Positions 27,886-37,614 of a DNA stretch of 64,000 bases are shown here, in pieces. A program made the position numbers and the translations under genes. Source of the stretch: JBKBUF01 sp046290815 (GTDB lineage: Bacteria; Bacteroidota; Bacteroidia; Cytophagales; Cytophagaceae); assembly GCA_046290815.1 (NCBI GenBank), contig JBKBUF010000013.1, positions 1 to 64,000 of the forward strand, in the 5' to 3' direction. Numbering within the stretch: position 1 is the first letter of the stretch; every line of letters begins with the position of its first letter. Below the pieces are notes generated by a model. It was not told where the DNA came from. It worked only from the letters and a program-made list of their open reading frames with translations, and ran no database searches.

Positions 27886-28938
27886 TTAGTGCCCTGCAGA
27901 TACTTTACTTCCATAGTAATTTCCTAATCCTATTATAATTGTTGAGAAAATCACCACCATAATTCCAAATCTTACTAACTGCATAGTTTTGTTGCTGGAC
28001 CCCTTCCATTCCTTATAATATAGTCCCCACAAATTGCTGAAAATGATAATAAAAGCCATGTGGAGTGTCCAGCTTGCATAATCATATTTTCCCATTTTAC
28101 TTGATCCCATGCCATAAAACATAAATTGTAAATACCATATTATTCCTGCAACCGCAGAAAAAAGGTAATTTTTTAATAGCGGAGTTGATCTATCGTAATA
28201 ATTTTGAAGAGAATTATTTTTGATATTAAGGGCAAGGCACCAGATAAAATTAATTGTAAAACCACCAGCCAAAATAACTATCAGTACAGGGCTGTTTTGC
28301 CACAGAGGATCTGTGCCATATTGCATTGCGAGATTTGCAATTGGTTTACCGGCAGAAAATCCGAATGCCATACATGCACTTAGTATACCTGAAAAAACAG
28401 CTACTGCAAGTCCCTTAAAAAGATTAAATTCCGTAATTGCCTCCTTTTTCATACTTTCCGGCATTTCCTTTTCCTTGGAGATACCGGCCCAACCACAAAC
28501 TGCAATACCCAGAACACAAACTACAACTCCTGCAAAAATTGTAATTCCTGATATCTCTTTCATGAAGCTGAAAAAGCTGCCGTCATAAATAGGAGGAATT
28601 AAAGTTCCGAATACAGAGCAGAAACCTAAGGCTATGGCCATACCTAAGGAAACTCCAAGAAATCTCATTGTTAAACCAAAAGTAAGACCGCCTACTCCCC
28701 AAAGAATTCCCATAAAATAAGTCCAAAGAATATCTGACATTTCAGCACCGGCAAGAATTTGAAACAGATTTGGTACCGTAAGCAATGCAACTATCCAGGG
28801 AGCCGCTATCCATGAAAAAACACCACCTGCAATCCAATAACTTTCCCAGGACCATAGCCTCACCTTTTTATAAGGTATGTAAAAACTTCCGGCCGCCAAA
28901 CCTCCTATCAAATGCAAAATTATGCCCAGTATTACCAT
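27886..28938 (-). CDS. rhaT: L-rhamnose/proton symporter RhaT
   Basis: A 350-residue inner-membrane protein with about ten hydrophobic segments. The N-terminus matches RhaT: a HLIGGLAAGSFYIPYKKV block, then WSWESYWIAGG and FSWIAAPW. The later blocks LTFGLTMRFLGVSLGMAIALG and SSKMGKYDYASWTLHMAF also fit the family. It imports L-rhamnose with a proton. It begins 13 bases after the GntR regulator gene. The 107-base gap before the 7TM receptor gene leaves room for another promoter. Confidence 0.93.
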   Translation of the reverse strand: MVILGIILHLIGGLAAGSFYIPYKKVRLWSWESYWIAGGVFSWIAAPWIVALLTVPNLFQILAGAEMSDILWTYFMGILWGVGGLTFGLTMRFLGVSLGMAIALGFCSVFGTLIPPIYDGSFFSFMKEISGITIFAGVVVCVLGIAVCGWAGISKEKEMPESMKKEAITEFNLFKGLAVAVFSGILSACMAFGFSAGKPIANLAMQYGTDPLWQNSPVLIVILAGGFTINFIWCLALNIKNNSLQNYYDRSTPLLKNYLFSAVAGIIWYLQFMFYGMGSSKMGKYDYASWTLHMAFIIIFSNLWGLYYKEWKGSSNKTMQLVRFGIMVVIFSTIIIGLGNYYGSKVSAGH

Positions 28939-28951
28939 TATTACTTAATAT

Positions 28952-29956
28952 TTATAGTGAGTTTCTGCTTATTACTGTAAATGGATTTTCCCAATCTCCT
29001 TTTAATTTATTCAAAGTCATTTGTGCAGCTATTTCTCCCATTTTGCTGAAGTCGGTTGAAATCACTGTAATGCCATCACATAAAATTTCTTTTACCGGAT
29101 CTTCATTATAGGAGATAACACCAACATCTTTTCCCAACCTCAACCCTTTGGTTTTTACATTTTTCAACAGACGAACCAAATCTGTATCATCCAGGATAAT
29201 ATATGCTGCTCCCTCCTGAATTTCGTTATTGTTTATGTGTGTTTTGATTTCGAAACTTCGTTGGAATTCTGAACAATAATTTTGAAAACCTGACACAATT
29301 TCTTTAGGATAGCCTATTTCAGGTCTGATAAGTATAAGTTTCGAGTATTTACTGATCTTATCATCAAGACAGATTAAAGCATTATGGATGTTTTTCTCAA
29401 AATCCTGATAAACAGATTGATATTTAAAATATTTCTGGTTGTTGTCGAGAAGTATCAGTTTGTTCTTTGGTATTCTTTCCAGGATCTCATTGTAATTGGC
29501 CGGAGGTGTGTCAAACTGTGAAATAATGACGAAATAATTGTAGTTGCCAAGATTTTCATTTATAAGTGTTTCAAATCTTTCTGCGTTATTTTTGTAAATA
29601 AAGAGATCCACATTTCCTTTATTACCTATTGTATTTACAAAAGCATCAAAAATTATCTTTTTATAATTGCTTAGTTTGTTAAAGAGAAGAAACACATTGA
29701 TTTTTTGCAATCCGTGGGTCTTACAGATGAAGTACCCCTTCCCTGGAATAGAAGTAATAATTCCCCTCTCCTTTAACTCCTGATAAGCTTTTTCGACAGT
29801 ATCCCGGGATAAATAATATTCTTCGCTAAGCTCATTAATTGAGGGAAGTTGATCATTTAACACCAATCCTCCCGTTTCAATGTCATTGATCACAGAATTT
29901 ACAATCTGCTTATACTTTGGTGTTTTGGATTTATGCTCAATATTTAAAAGGAGCAT
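28952..29956 (-). CDS. GntR-family regulator with LacI-like sensor domain
   Basis: A 334-residue DNA-binding regulator. The winged helix (about 8-75) has KYKQIVNSVINDIETGG, LPSINELSEEYYLSRDTVEKAYQ and the wing GIITSIPGKGYFI. The rest is a periplasmic-binding-protein-like sensor ending GEIAAQMTLNKLKGDW, as in sugar-responsive GntR regulators. The MLLLNIEH start is preferred because it gives the usual short N-terminus. Upstream ATGs at 29983 and 30007 are possible. Thirteen bases separate it from rhaT, so it is the likely rhamnose sensor of the cluster. Ligand is inferred from context. Confidence 0.85.
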   Translation of the reverse strand: MLLLNIEHKSKTPKYKQIVNSVINDIETGGLVLNDQLPSINELSEEYYLSRDTVEKAYQELKERGIITSIPGKGYFICKTHGLQKINVFLLFNKLSNYKKIIFDAFVNTIGNKGNVDLFIYKNNAERFETLINENLGNYNYFVIISQFDTPPANYNEILERIPKNKLILLDNNQKYFKYQSVYQDFEKNIHNALICLDDKISKYSKLILIRPEIGYPKEIVSGFQNYCSEFQRSFEIKTHINNNEIQEGAAYIILDDTDLVRLLKNVKTKGLRLGKDVGVISYNEDPVKEILCDGITVISTDFSKMGEIAAQMTLNKLKGDWENPFTVISRNSL

Positions 29957-30007
29957 TTTCTGTTCTTTAGTGATACATCTCATAATAGTAGTAGTTTGTG
30001 TGTGCAA

Positions 30008-30831
30008 AAAAAACGTTCTAAAACACCGTGCATAACCTGAATAAATTAAAGATCGGAGAAGAAACTTGTGAAGTCAAGCAAAATGGAGAAAAAATTTTCA
30101 GCTAATACACTGATATTCAGATGATTAAATCACATTTATAGGCGCAATAACAGCAATGGAAAACAAAGAAAAATCCAGCATTTATATGAGTACTAATCCG
30201 TTACAAAAACCATTGAATTTTGAACTAGGCGCAACTCCAACACAGAAAATTATTTATATAATTTCTTCAATACATTACAATTTCTTTATGACTGGTAAAG
30301 GAAAAGGAACTTTGCAGGACTAAAAGAAGTCAAATCAACTTCCCGAATTGTAAACAGAAAAATTATTAAACCGTAAGCTATGATAATAATCTGGTGCCAA
30401 ATATTTCTCTGATTACTATTTCAGTATGGTTTTCAGGTTTAACTATTATCATAGGTTTAATCAGATTATTGTTCTTTTTATTAATAATCTGTGAGCCGCA
30501 AAATGGATCATATTTGAAAAAATAAGCCTAAATGTGTTATGTGCTTTGTATTTGTCACTATTGCCACAAGGATATTTTCTATAGCTCTTTAAAAAATTCA
30601 CAAGAATCCGGCCGAAGAAAGGAGAATTTTTAGGATCTGAAAATTTGGTTTAGAAAATCTAACCAATAGATTACATATATCTGAACATCAACAACTTGAC
30701 GTGGATTAATTGTTTATAAAAACGAAAAAAGAATATGAAAATTGGTATCAACTACAGCTTCTAATATGAGAAAATCCTTTTCTGTCTTCCACTACAATAT
30801 ATATTGACTAAAGGACTAAATTATTAAACCC
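30008..30831. other. Long intergenic region with inverted repeats
   Basis: This 824-base AT-rich gap separates the leftward GntR-rhaT operon from a rightward secreted-protein gene. No credible protein is encoded. The block 30085-30160 resembles the region upstream of the GH44 operon. An 11-base inverted repeat CTATGATAATA (30378-30388) and TATTATCATAG (30444-30454) is joined by three copies of AATAATCTG or its complement (30385-30393, 30462-30470, 30483-30491). These could form competing hairpins or protein sites. Function is unknown. Confidence 0.5.
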
Positions 30832-33258
30832 ATGAGCAAATCACTACAAAATCTAAGACTTTTACTGTTAGCACTGATAATTTTTGCTTCAGGTAAAAGC
30901 AAGGCCTTAACCATTAAAGACTCCACAGTCTTTGGCAAACCTGTTTATGTTGTCGACTGGAAAGATCATTTAGGAAAACCCAGAAAGGCAGCAATAGTAA
31001 AGGACAATTTTCAGGCATCGACAGGTGTAATTGTATATATAAGGTATTATGATGGCAATACTCCCGTAAACATTACTTCTCCGACACCTTATGATGATGT
31101 AAACAACGGGAAACCATGGAATGTAGGATTCGGATGTACTGTTCATCACGGATCACCTTCGGATGGAGCCTACCATAATGGTGGCTCGTTGACATTGACT
31201 TATCAAGGGACACATCATGCGGTGTTCACATGGATACAAACATTGGACGGAGCTGTCGAAACAGTTGTGTACACATTTATGGACGGATTGGATTACTTCC
31301 AATGGCAGGAAACAGTGGATGGAAGAGCAGGGACTAAATTTGCGGACTCCAGAGGGCCTTACTGTACCATGCAGTGGGATGGAATTGATTTTAGTGCAGT
31401 TGATGGGCAGGAATATGGGGCTGAAAAATATTTCAGCCAGCCTACCTACAATGGCCCCTGGACATTAAATGGCACTTGTGATATTCCCTTTGTCCGTCAA
31501 TGGGACAATAACCGTGAAGTAGGCTATGTCCAAACACAGACTTTCACCCAGCAACTTGCAGGCGTTCCCAACTGGAGCGGCAGTTGGAATCTGCCCGCAA
31601 GTGGTAGTTCAGTTCAGGATGCAGACGTATGGAAATTTGATTATCAAATGAATTTCTATGATAAAGCAAAAAAAATTACCTGGGGTATGCCATTGGGCTA
31701 TATGCAGGGAAGTGCTTCCGCAGGCGGCAAAAACGGATGGGGGCAATACTCTCTTTCTATAATTTTCGATAATAAAACAGATAACGGAGTAATGAGATTG
31801 AGGGATGAAAACAGAATCATTCATAACGGTAATGTTGCCCTTTCTGCCACTAAAGGTAGCATTGTAACTTCCGGGCCGGTAGGTACTGCTAATCCAGCCA
31901 CCCAAACATTATCACCTGCAGGATTTGATCATAACTATCGAACCTGGTGGATACAGGCAAACGCAGGGGGTGAAGCAGAAGTTACACTAAATGTGAATTC
32001 AGGATCATTAAAGCATCCGACATTCAGAATTAAATCAATGAACGGAGCACCTACTTCTGTTAAATTAAATGGAACAACATTACTATCCAATGTTGATTAT
32101 TACGCAAGTTTCAACTCATCTACAGGTGAAGTATGGCTGACACTATTAAAAAATGTATCCGGAACTAATAGTTTAAATGTTGTAAGTGTTAATACAGGTA
32201 TCGTTGTCTCTTCTTTTTCAGTAACTCCTGAATCAGTAATCAATAATGTTACAAACTATCTTACTTTTGAAGCAGAGGCCAGTGATAATGGCAACTTAAC
32301 AAGTGTAAAGTTGGACCTTTCTTCAATAGGAGGAGGCTCTTCTGTAAACATGAATACCTCAGGCGGAAATACTTACACCCTGGAATACACACTTCCGGTC
32401 GGGGCATCGACAGGCAGCAAAGCCATTCATCTCACTGTAACAGACAACGACGGATTTACTGCAAGTCAGACTATATACCTGAATATTAATCCAAGCATAG
32501 AATATTTAAACATTTACACAGATGCGTCTTCCATTGTAAACGGAACCTGGAATTCTAATGGAACATTGTCAGAACAAAATGGCACATCTGCTTTTGAAGG
32601 TTCTAAAGATTATTTATTCAACTTTAATGTTGCAGCCTGGTATGCAGGATTTGGATTGAACATTTCAAACTGGAGCGATGCAAATGCAAAAAATTTTTCC
32701 GGCTTTCCTACACTTGAAATAAGCTATTCCGGACCTACCACTACCGGAGCGGGAATAGGAATCACACTTGCGGGCCCTGGCTCGACCCAGTCCTCATTAA
32801 AAAATTTACCTGCAACTGCATCTTATACAACTGTAGCCATCCCTCTTACTGATTTTGGAAATTTCGATTTGACAAAAATTACAGGAATTAACATAGGAAT
32901 TACCGGAATAGAAACTGGTACCGGAACATTAAGAATTGATAATATCCGTTTATCCAGACCTGTAGTAGTATCTTCATCAACCTTTAGTACAAATACAGGA
33001 TCTTCATTATCAGGAGAAGAATTAAGTATTTACCCAAATCCTATGAACGGTCAATGCTATCTTAATTTAAAGTCTGAAACCGGCACCATAGAAGTCTTAA
33101 TACGCAATGAGCTCGGAATATTAATCAAACAACTTCAAATATCATCTGACAATAGCAGTAACATTCTGATCGACTTGAAAGATCAACACGATGGTGTTTA
33201 TTTTACTGAAATAAGGACAGTAAAAGAAAGTAAAATCATAAAGCTTATTAAGCAATAA
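30832..33258 (+). CDS. Large secreted T9SS protein, unknown N-terminal domain
   Basis: An 808-residue secreted protein. A signal peptide ends near SKA. A large N-terminal domain (about 25-400) has no recognised family. Its conserved-looking segments include TVHHGSPSD, HHAVFTW, DSRGPYCTMQWDG, WDNNREVGYVQTQ and DHNYRTWW. It is followed by an Ig-like domain (about 455-560) and a carbohydrate-binding-like jelly roll (about 565-715) that begins LNIYTDASSIV and ends LRIDNIRLS. The T9SS type A sorting domain starts at LSIYPNPMNG. The 37615-40035 product has the same plan. The CBM-like domain among cellulases suggests a polysaccharide-active or binding protein. The N-terminal domain could be a new enzyme family; that is inference. 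Confidence 0.75.
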   Translation: MSKSLQNLRLLLLALIIFASGKSKALTIKDSTVFGKPVYVVDWKDHLGKPRKAAIVKDNFQASTGVIVYIRYYDGNTPVNITSPTPYDDVNNGKPWNVGFGCTVHHGSPSDGAYHNGGSLTLTYQGTHHAVFTWIQTLDGAVETVVYTFMDGLDYFQWQETVDGRAGTKFADSRGPYCTMQWDGIDFSAVDGQEYGAEKYFSQPTYNGPWTLNGTCDIPFVRQWDNNREVGYVQTQTFTQQLAGVPNWSGSWNLPASGSSVQDADVWKFDYQMNFYDKAKKITWGMPLGYMQGSASAGGKNGWGQYSLSIIFDNKTDNGVMRLRDENRIIHNGNVALSATKGSIVTSGPVGTANPATQTLSPAGFDHNYRTWWIQANAGGEAEVTLNVNSGSLKHPTFRIKSMNGAPTSVKLNGTTLLSNVDYYASFNSSTGEVWLTLLKNVSGTNSLNVVSVNTGIVVSSFSVTPESVINNVTNYLTFEAEASDNGNLTSVKLDLSSIGGGSSVNMNTSGGNTYTLEYTLPVGASTGSKAIHLTVTDNDGFTASQTIYLNINPSIEYLNIYTDASSIVNGTWNSNGTLSEQNGTSAFEGSKDYLFNFNVAAWYAGFGLNISNWSDANAKNFSGFPTLEISYSGPTTTGAGIGITLAGPGSTQSSLKNLPATASYTTVAIPLTDFGNFDLTKITGINIGITGIETGTGTLRIDNIRLSRPVVVSSSTFSTNTGSSLSGEELSIYPNPMNGQCYLNLKSETGTIEVLIRNELGILIKQLQISSDNSSNILIDLKDQHDGVYFTEIRTVKESKIIKLIKQ

Positions 33259-33281
33259 TTAGTAAATACAAATATTTAGCT

Positions 33282-33340
33282 GGCTGATTAAATTTATCAT
33301 TGGTTTATGAATGATATAATTTAGTCAGCCTCTTTTTTTT
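33282..33340 (+). terminator. Rho-independent terminator
   Basis: Long near-perfect stem starting GGCTGA and closing TCAGCC, with inner TAAATT/AATTTA and ATCAT/ATGAT pairing, followed by TCTTTTTTTT. It is 24 bases past the stop of the 30832 gene. Confidence 0.85.
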
Positions 33341-33557
33341 AAATAAATCTGAAAAAATCATTTGTAAAACAAATCCCGCCAAAAGACAAATGTTTATGTA
33401 TGTGACATTTAACATGTAACTAAACTTAAAATTCATTAATAAAAATAAAGCAATTTCAGCCATCACTTTTAACTAAAAATCGAAAAGTAAGATCACCAAA
33501 CAAAGGTTTTATTTATCTATACATAAAGCTGTATACAACCTTTAAAGTAGTAGCTCT

Positions 33558-35528
33558 ATGAGAAAAATATTGGTAATTATTATTACATTTTGCATTACAT
33601 ATTCAACTGTACTTGCACAAGTCTCTCCATTCAATATTCCACCCAAATGGTATTTCGGGCAACGTGCCGGTCTTGATTTCACAAGCGGATCGCCGGCATT
33701 TTTACCCGGAGGACAAACAAATGGGGCAGGACATGAAGGGAATTCAAATGTTTGTGACCCTGACGGAAATATAGTTTTTTATACTGATAATTACAGACTT
33801 TATGACGCAAGTCATAGCATGATACAATTGCTTCGTGGAGCAACTTCTTCTACCCAGGGGAGTGTTTCCATACCAGATCCTGCAGATCCTGCTAATAGAT
33901 TTTACCTCTTCACTGCAAATGTAGATCCGGGTGGAGGAGGAGAAAGAGATGCTACCAATACCAATATGGGCATACACTATTACCATATTCAAAAATCAGG
34001 AGCCGGAATAACTGTACTTGCAGGACCGGTAAGAATAGCGAACCATAATGAGGTAACCGAACAAATATGTGCAGGAACTGACTACAACGGAAATTATTGG
34101 ATCGTATCTCATGAAGGAGGCAGATATTCCGGAGGAATGAACAGAATTTATTCATGGAAAGTAACTTCATCCGGAGTTGGAAGCAGAGTAACAAGCTCAA
34201 TAACCGGGACTACAGGTAACAATGCGTACTTAGGGTCAATGAAAATAAACAAATGTCAGACCAAGCTTGGCATAGCTCATTTCGTTGGAACAGGTCAGGG
34301 GTCTGTGGAAGTATATAATTGGGATGCAAACTCTGGCATGGTTACAGGTCTGGCTCAAAGGATTCCAAGCCTTCCTGCAATGTATGGTTGCGAATTTTCT
34401 CCCGATGGAAACATATTTTATTATACTGCACTTTCAGATAACAGGTTGTATCAACTTGATCTTACAACCGGCACAGTATACACTGATGCCTCATGGACCA
34501 GCTCAAACAATATGAATGAAATGGGAACATTGCAGTTAGGACCTGACGATAAAATTTATGTGACCAACGTTAGTAATTTTGGACTACCATGTTATATAGG
34601 AGTCATTAACAACCCTAATGTTGTCGGCGCCGGGTGCAATTATAACAAAACAGGATTTCTGCTGAATGGAAGTGTAGCCCCTAATTACTACCCGAATATC
34701 TTCCGGGGAATTTCGAATATGGCATGGATGAACCCCAACTTACCGTCAATAACAAATAATAACTGCCCGCAGGTACAGTTTGCTTTTAACTTTAACAACT
34801 ATTTTAAAAATCCTGTTACTGTTGTCCCTGCATCAATAGAATGGGACTTTGGAGATGGTGGAGGATATCAATCCGGTCTGGGAGCATCACCAACACATGA
34901 ATATACTTCTACCGGAAATTATACCGTAAACTTGCGACTAAGGGATCAAACTTGTAATGTACAATGGACTACTTCTGCTAACGTAAACATTGGATGCACA
35001 CTTCCTGTTACATGGCTGGACATAAATACAATTAAGGAAGGAAATAAAATTATCATAGAATGGTCAACCTTATCTGAAACAGACAACAATCATTTTATAA
35101 TTGAAAAATCAGAAGACGGGATAAACTTCTATCCGATCGCCAAGTTGAATAGCAACAAAAAAAGCACGACAGGATCAAACTATCACTATCCTGATTTAAA
35201 TCCGACCGAAGGATTAAATTTTTACAAAATCAGACAAGTAGATATAAATGGAAATAACAGCGAAAGCAAAACTGTTTTCATAAACTATTCAGAAGATAAT
35301 ATTCATGTATTTCCCAATCCTTCCCAGTCAGACTTTACAATTTACTTTCCAAACTCAGGCAATGTAATTTTTCAGATATATGATATTACAGGAAAAAAAA
35401 TAGTGGAAACAGAAGTAACAGCCCAACGTGAAACAAAGATTGGAAGTGAACTATCTGATGGTATTTATACACTTAAAACAGTAACAGAAGGAAAAGTATA
35501 TACGCAGAAATTAGTTAAAAACAAATAA
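33558..35528 (+). CDS. Secreted beta-propeller/PKD protein with T9SS domain
   Basis: A 656-residue secreted protein with a signal peptide ending VLAQ. Residues of about 28-390 form a repeat-rich beta-propeller-like region starting PPKWYFGQRAGLDFTSG, with EFSPDGNIFYYT and LQLGPDDKIYVTN blade motifs. A PKD domain follows (about 415-478, WDFGDGGGYQSG and HEYTSTGNYTVNLR). Next come an FnIII-like linker (LPVTWLDINTI, HFIIEKSEDG) and a T9SS sorting domain (VFPNPSQSD). Paralogs are at 47315-49273 and 59569-61614. Its role is unknown; a surface adhesin or polysaccharide-binding role is inference. Confidence 0.78.
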   Translation: MRKILVIIITFCITYSTVLAQVSPFNIPPKWYFGQRAGLDFTSGSPAFLPGGQTNGAGHEGNSNVCDPDGNIVFYTDNYRLYDASHSMIQLLRGATSSTQGSVSIPDPADPANRFYLFTANVDPGGGGERDATNTNMGIHYYHIQKSGAGITVLAGPVRIANHNEVTEQICAGTDYNGNYWIVSHEGGRYSGGMNRIYSWKVTSSGVGSRVTSSITGTTGNNAYLGSMKINKCQTKLGIAHFVGTGQGSVEVYNWDANSGMVTGLAQRIPSLPAMYGCEFSPDGNIFYYTALSDNRLYQLDLTTGTVYTDASWTSSNNMNEMGTLQLGPDDKIYVTNVSNFGLPCYIGVINNPNVVGAGCNYNKTGFLLNGSVAPNYYPNIFRGISNMAWMNPNLPSITNNNCPQVQFAFNFNNYFKNPVTVVPASIEWDFGDGGGYQSGLGASPTHEYTSTGNYTVNLRLRDQTCNVQWTTSANVNIGCTLPVTWLDINTIKEGNKIIIEWSTLSETDNNHFIIEKSEDGINFYPIAKLNSNKKSTTGSNYHYPDLNPTEGLNFYKIRQVDINGNNSESKTVFINYSEDNIHVFPNPSQSDFTIYFPNSGNVIFQIYDITGKKIVETEVTAQRETKIGSELSDGIYTLKTVTEGKVYTQKLVKNK

Positions 35529-35548
35529 CAAAACCCGGTTTGCAAGTT

Positions 35549-35588
35549 GCTCTCTTTTGGAATTCAATTTCCAGGAGAGCATTTTTTT
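35549..35588 (+). terminator. Rho-independent terminator between convergent genes
   Basis: Stem GCTCTC/GAGAGC with inner TGGAA/TTCCA, followed by ATTTTTTT on the plus strand, 20 bases after the stop of the 33558 gene. Confidence 0.8.
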
Positions 35589-35610
35589 AAAGGCACACTA
35601 TTGAAACCTG

Positions 35611-37485
35611 TTAAAAAACAATTTGCTCCCAGGTAACAAACTTATTCTTCTTTTCCAAGGCAATCATCTTATCTACAATTTTGGACTTAAATTGAGAAGC
35701 AGACACTACACTTATACCAGACAAATCCGAAATCTCTTCAAGTCTTACTTTACCCTTTCTTTTGTGAATAAGATATACAAGATATAATGCTTTGTAAACA
35801 GGAAATTTAATACCATGTAATAATGTACCTGAAGTTACTGATTCAGGATAACCACACCTGCTGCATTTTCTAATAAGAGAATTGTCAGGCTCTTTACATT
35901 TGGTATAGCCGCATTTCTTGCACCTGTAACCAGAAACCCATTTAACTTCATCAAGAAACCTGAGACATGTTATGTCATCTTTAAAAATAGTTGTAAAAAC
36001 ATCGAAACCTACTTCATTTCCTGTAATCCTCTGAAGCAATTCATGTTGAACATTCTTTTTCAATTCCCAATTATCCAAATCAAGCTTTATATTCATTTTA
36101 TTAGCCTGATCTATCAATGATTGAAGTTTATAATTAGATATTTCAAGTTCTTCAGTTTTGCTTTTTAACTCGAAAGTTCTTTCATTTACCTTCTCCTCAA
36201 GCTCTCTGTTTACTTTTTCCTGAAGCAACTGTTTCTCCTTCAATTCCTGATTCAAAGTATTTTGAAGTTTCCTGTTTTCCTCAAGTTCTTTTATCACCTC
36301 ATGCTGTGCTGATACTTTTTCCTTTTGTATAATCTTAATTCTATCTGCAATGGCAAGAGAAAACAATATTGCCTCTGCAACTAAACTATAATTTAATATA
36401 TACACCGTAAACAATGTTCCGGGCAACCATCCTTCGGCACGTACCTGAATAAGAATGATACTGGTCATAATTAATCCTGACCCCAACATGAAAAACCTTG
36501 AATATTTATAACCTTTATAAAAAAGCAATATGGAAGAAATAAAAACAACCACAAATGGCATTATATAAAATACTCGAAGTAACAGCTCTATTGAATAATA
36601 AAAATTTAAAAAAAATCCCAGCACATAAATTACAAACAATGCCCACACAAGCTTATACACTACTTTTATACGCTTTCTTAATTTAAGAAATTCTGATGCA
36701 TATAATAACAGAGAAAATAACAGGAGGAATGGGGCAACATAATAAGCAAGTAAAGGATTTAGCTCCGGAGATTCCGGCCATAAATATTGAAATCCAAGCT
36801 TATCTTCATTCAGCGACATCAAAATTCCTGATAAAATATAAAAAATATAAAGAAGGTAAATTTGAGATCTGATACTTACATAAAGAATAAAATTATACAG
36901 GCACATTATTACAAGCATGCCGTAAAAAATTCCGAGAAGCAGGTACTCGTTTACAGAATAATAGGTAAAAAAGTGATTGGATTTTATCCTGTAATTAAAG
37001 TCAGTGTACAATTCCGAATTTATTTTAATAATAAATGTTCTGCTACAACCAACTTCAGGCATCGGAATGTCAAAAATCAGATTTTTATGCTTATAATCTC
37101 TGTTGGGATAAGTAGTGAGGCCTCCGGTTTTCTGAAGATATATGCTATCCTCTGATTTATAATACAAGGTCATTGCGCTGGTATGGAGATAATAATTTTC
37201 CAGAACAAAATGTGAAAATGGAGTTGCCGTATTTTTTACAGTAAACTTTATCCAGTAAGTTGCTTTTCTGTTCCTGTTAAAATTAAAATCGGCCGGAGAA
37301 AACAAGTAATTTTTTGAAAACAGCTGATGTATACTATACTCTGACGTTGTATCTTCAAAAATCTCCAGGTATTTATTTTCGATTACAAAGCTTTTGGAAA
37401 TATCTCTTAAGTCTAGTGTATCAGCCCCTTTACTTAAAAATGGTGTCAGAAAAAATAGAAGACATATAAATCTTGTTAAACTCAT
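35611..37485 (-). CDS. 7TMR-DISM receptor with IS1595-type zinc ribbon (paralog)
   Basis: A 624-residue paralog of the 25889-27778 receptor. It has a signal peptide, an extracytoplasmic DISMED2-like domain (about 35-180, ATYWIKFTVKN), 7TM (about 188-395, GFQYLWPESP) and a long coiled coil (about 395-490). The C-terminal transposase-like module is CLRFLDEVKW, KCKKCG and CSRCGY, with Cys522, 525, 541 and 544. An HTH-like stretch follows (KVRLEEISDLSGISVVSASQF). It has no kinase, cyclase or phosphatase domain. Upstream lies the 37615-40035 secreted protein; downstream it is convergent with the 33558 gene. Role as a membrane-anchored DNA-binding regulator is inferred. Confidence 0.82.
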   Translation of the reverse strand: MSLTRFICLLFFLTPFLSKGADTLDLRDISKSFVIENKYLEIFEDTTSEYSIHQLFSKNYLFSPADFNFNRNRKATYWIKFTVKNTATPFSHFVLENYYLHTSAMTLYYKSEDSIYLQKTGGLTTYPNRDYKHKNLIFDIPMPEVGCSRTFIIKINSELYTDFNYRIKSNHFFTYYSVNEYLLLGIFYGMLVIMCLYNFILYVSIRSQIYLLYIFYILSGILMSLNEDKLGFQYLWPESPELNPLLAYYVAPFLLLFSLLLYASEFLKLRKRIKVVYKLVWALFVIYVLGFFLNFYYSIELLLRVFYIMPFVVVFISSILLFYKGYKYSRFFMLGSGLIMTSIILIQVRAEGWLPGTLFTVYILNYSLVAEAILFSLAIADRIKIIQKEKVSAQHEVIKELEENRKLQNTLNQELKEKQLLQEKVNRELEEKVNERTFELKSKTEELEISNYKLQSLIDQANKMNIKLDLDNWELKKNVQHELLQRITGNEVGFDVFTTIFKDDITCLRFLDEVKWVSGYRCKKCGYTKCKEPDNSLIRKCSRCGYPESVTSGTLLHGIKFPVYKALYLVYLIHKRKGKVRLEEISDLSGISVVSASQFKSKIVDKMIALEKKNKFVTWEQIVF

Positions 37486-37567
37486 ACAGGAAGGCTGATA
37501 AACAATTTTGAACCTGAATTCAATTACGAAAATTCTTCCCTTCGGTTTATTCTAAAGAATAATATAA

Positions 37568-37606
37568 ACCATTCCGGATTCAGCATTTCGCCAAATCCGA
37601 AATGGT
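37568..37606 (-). terminator. Probable terminator
   Basis: Inverted repeat ACCATT/AATGGT continued by CGGATT/AATCCG, just after the stop of the 37615-40035 gene. The minus strand continues with a loosely T-rich stretch, so strength is uncertain. Confidence 0.55.
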
Positions 37607-37614
37607 AATAAAAA

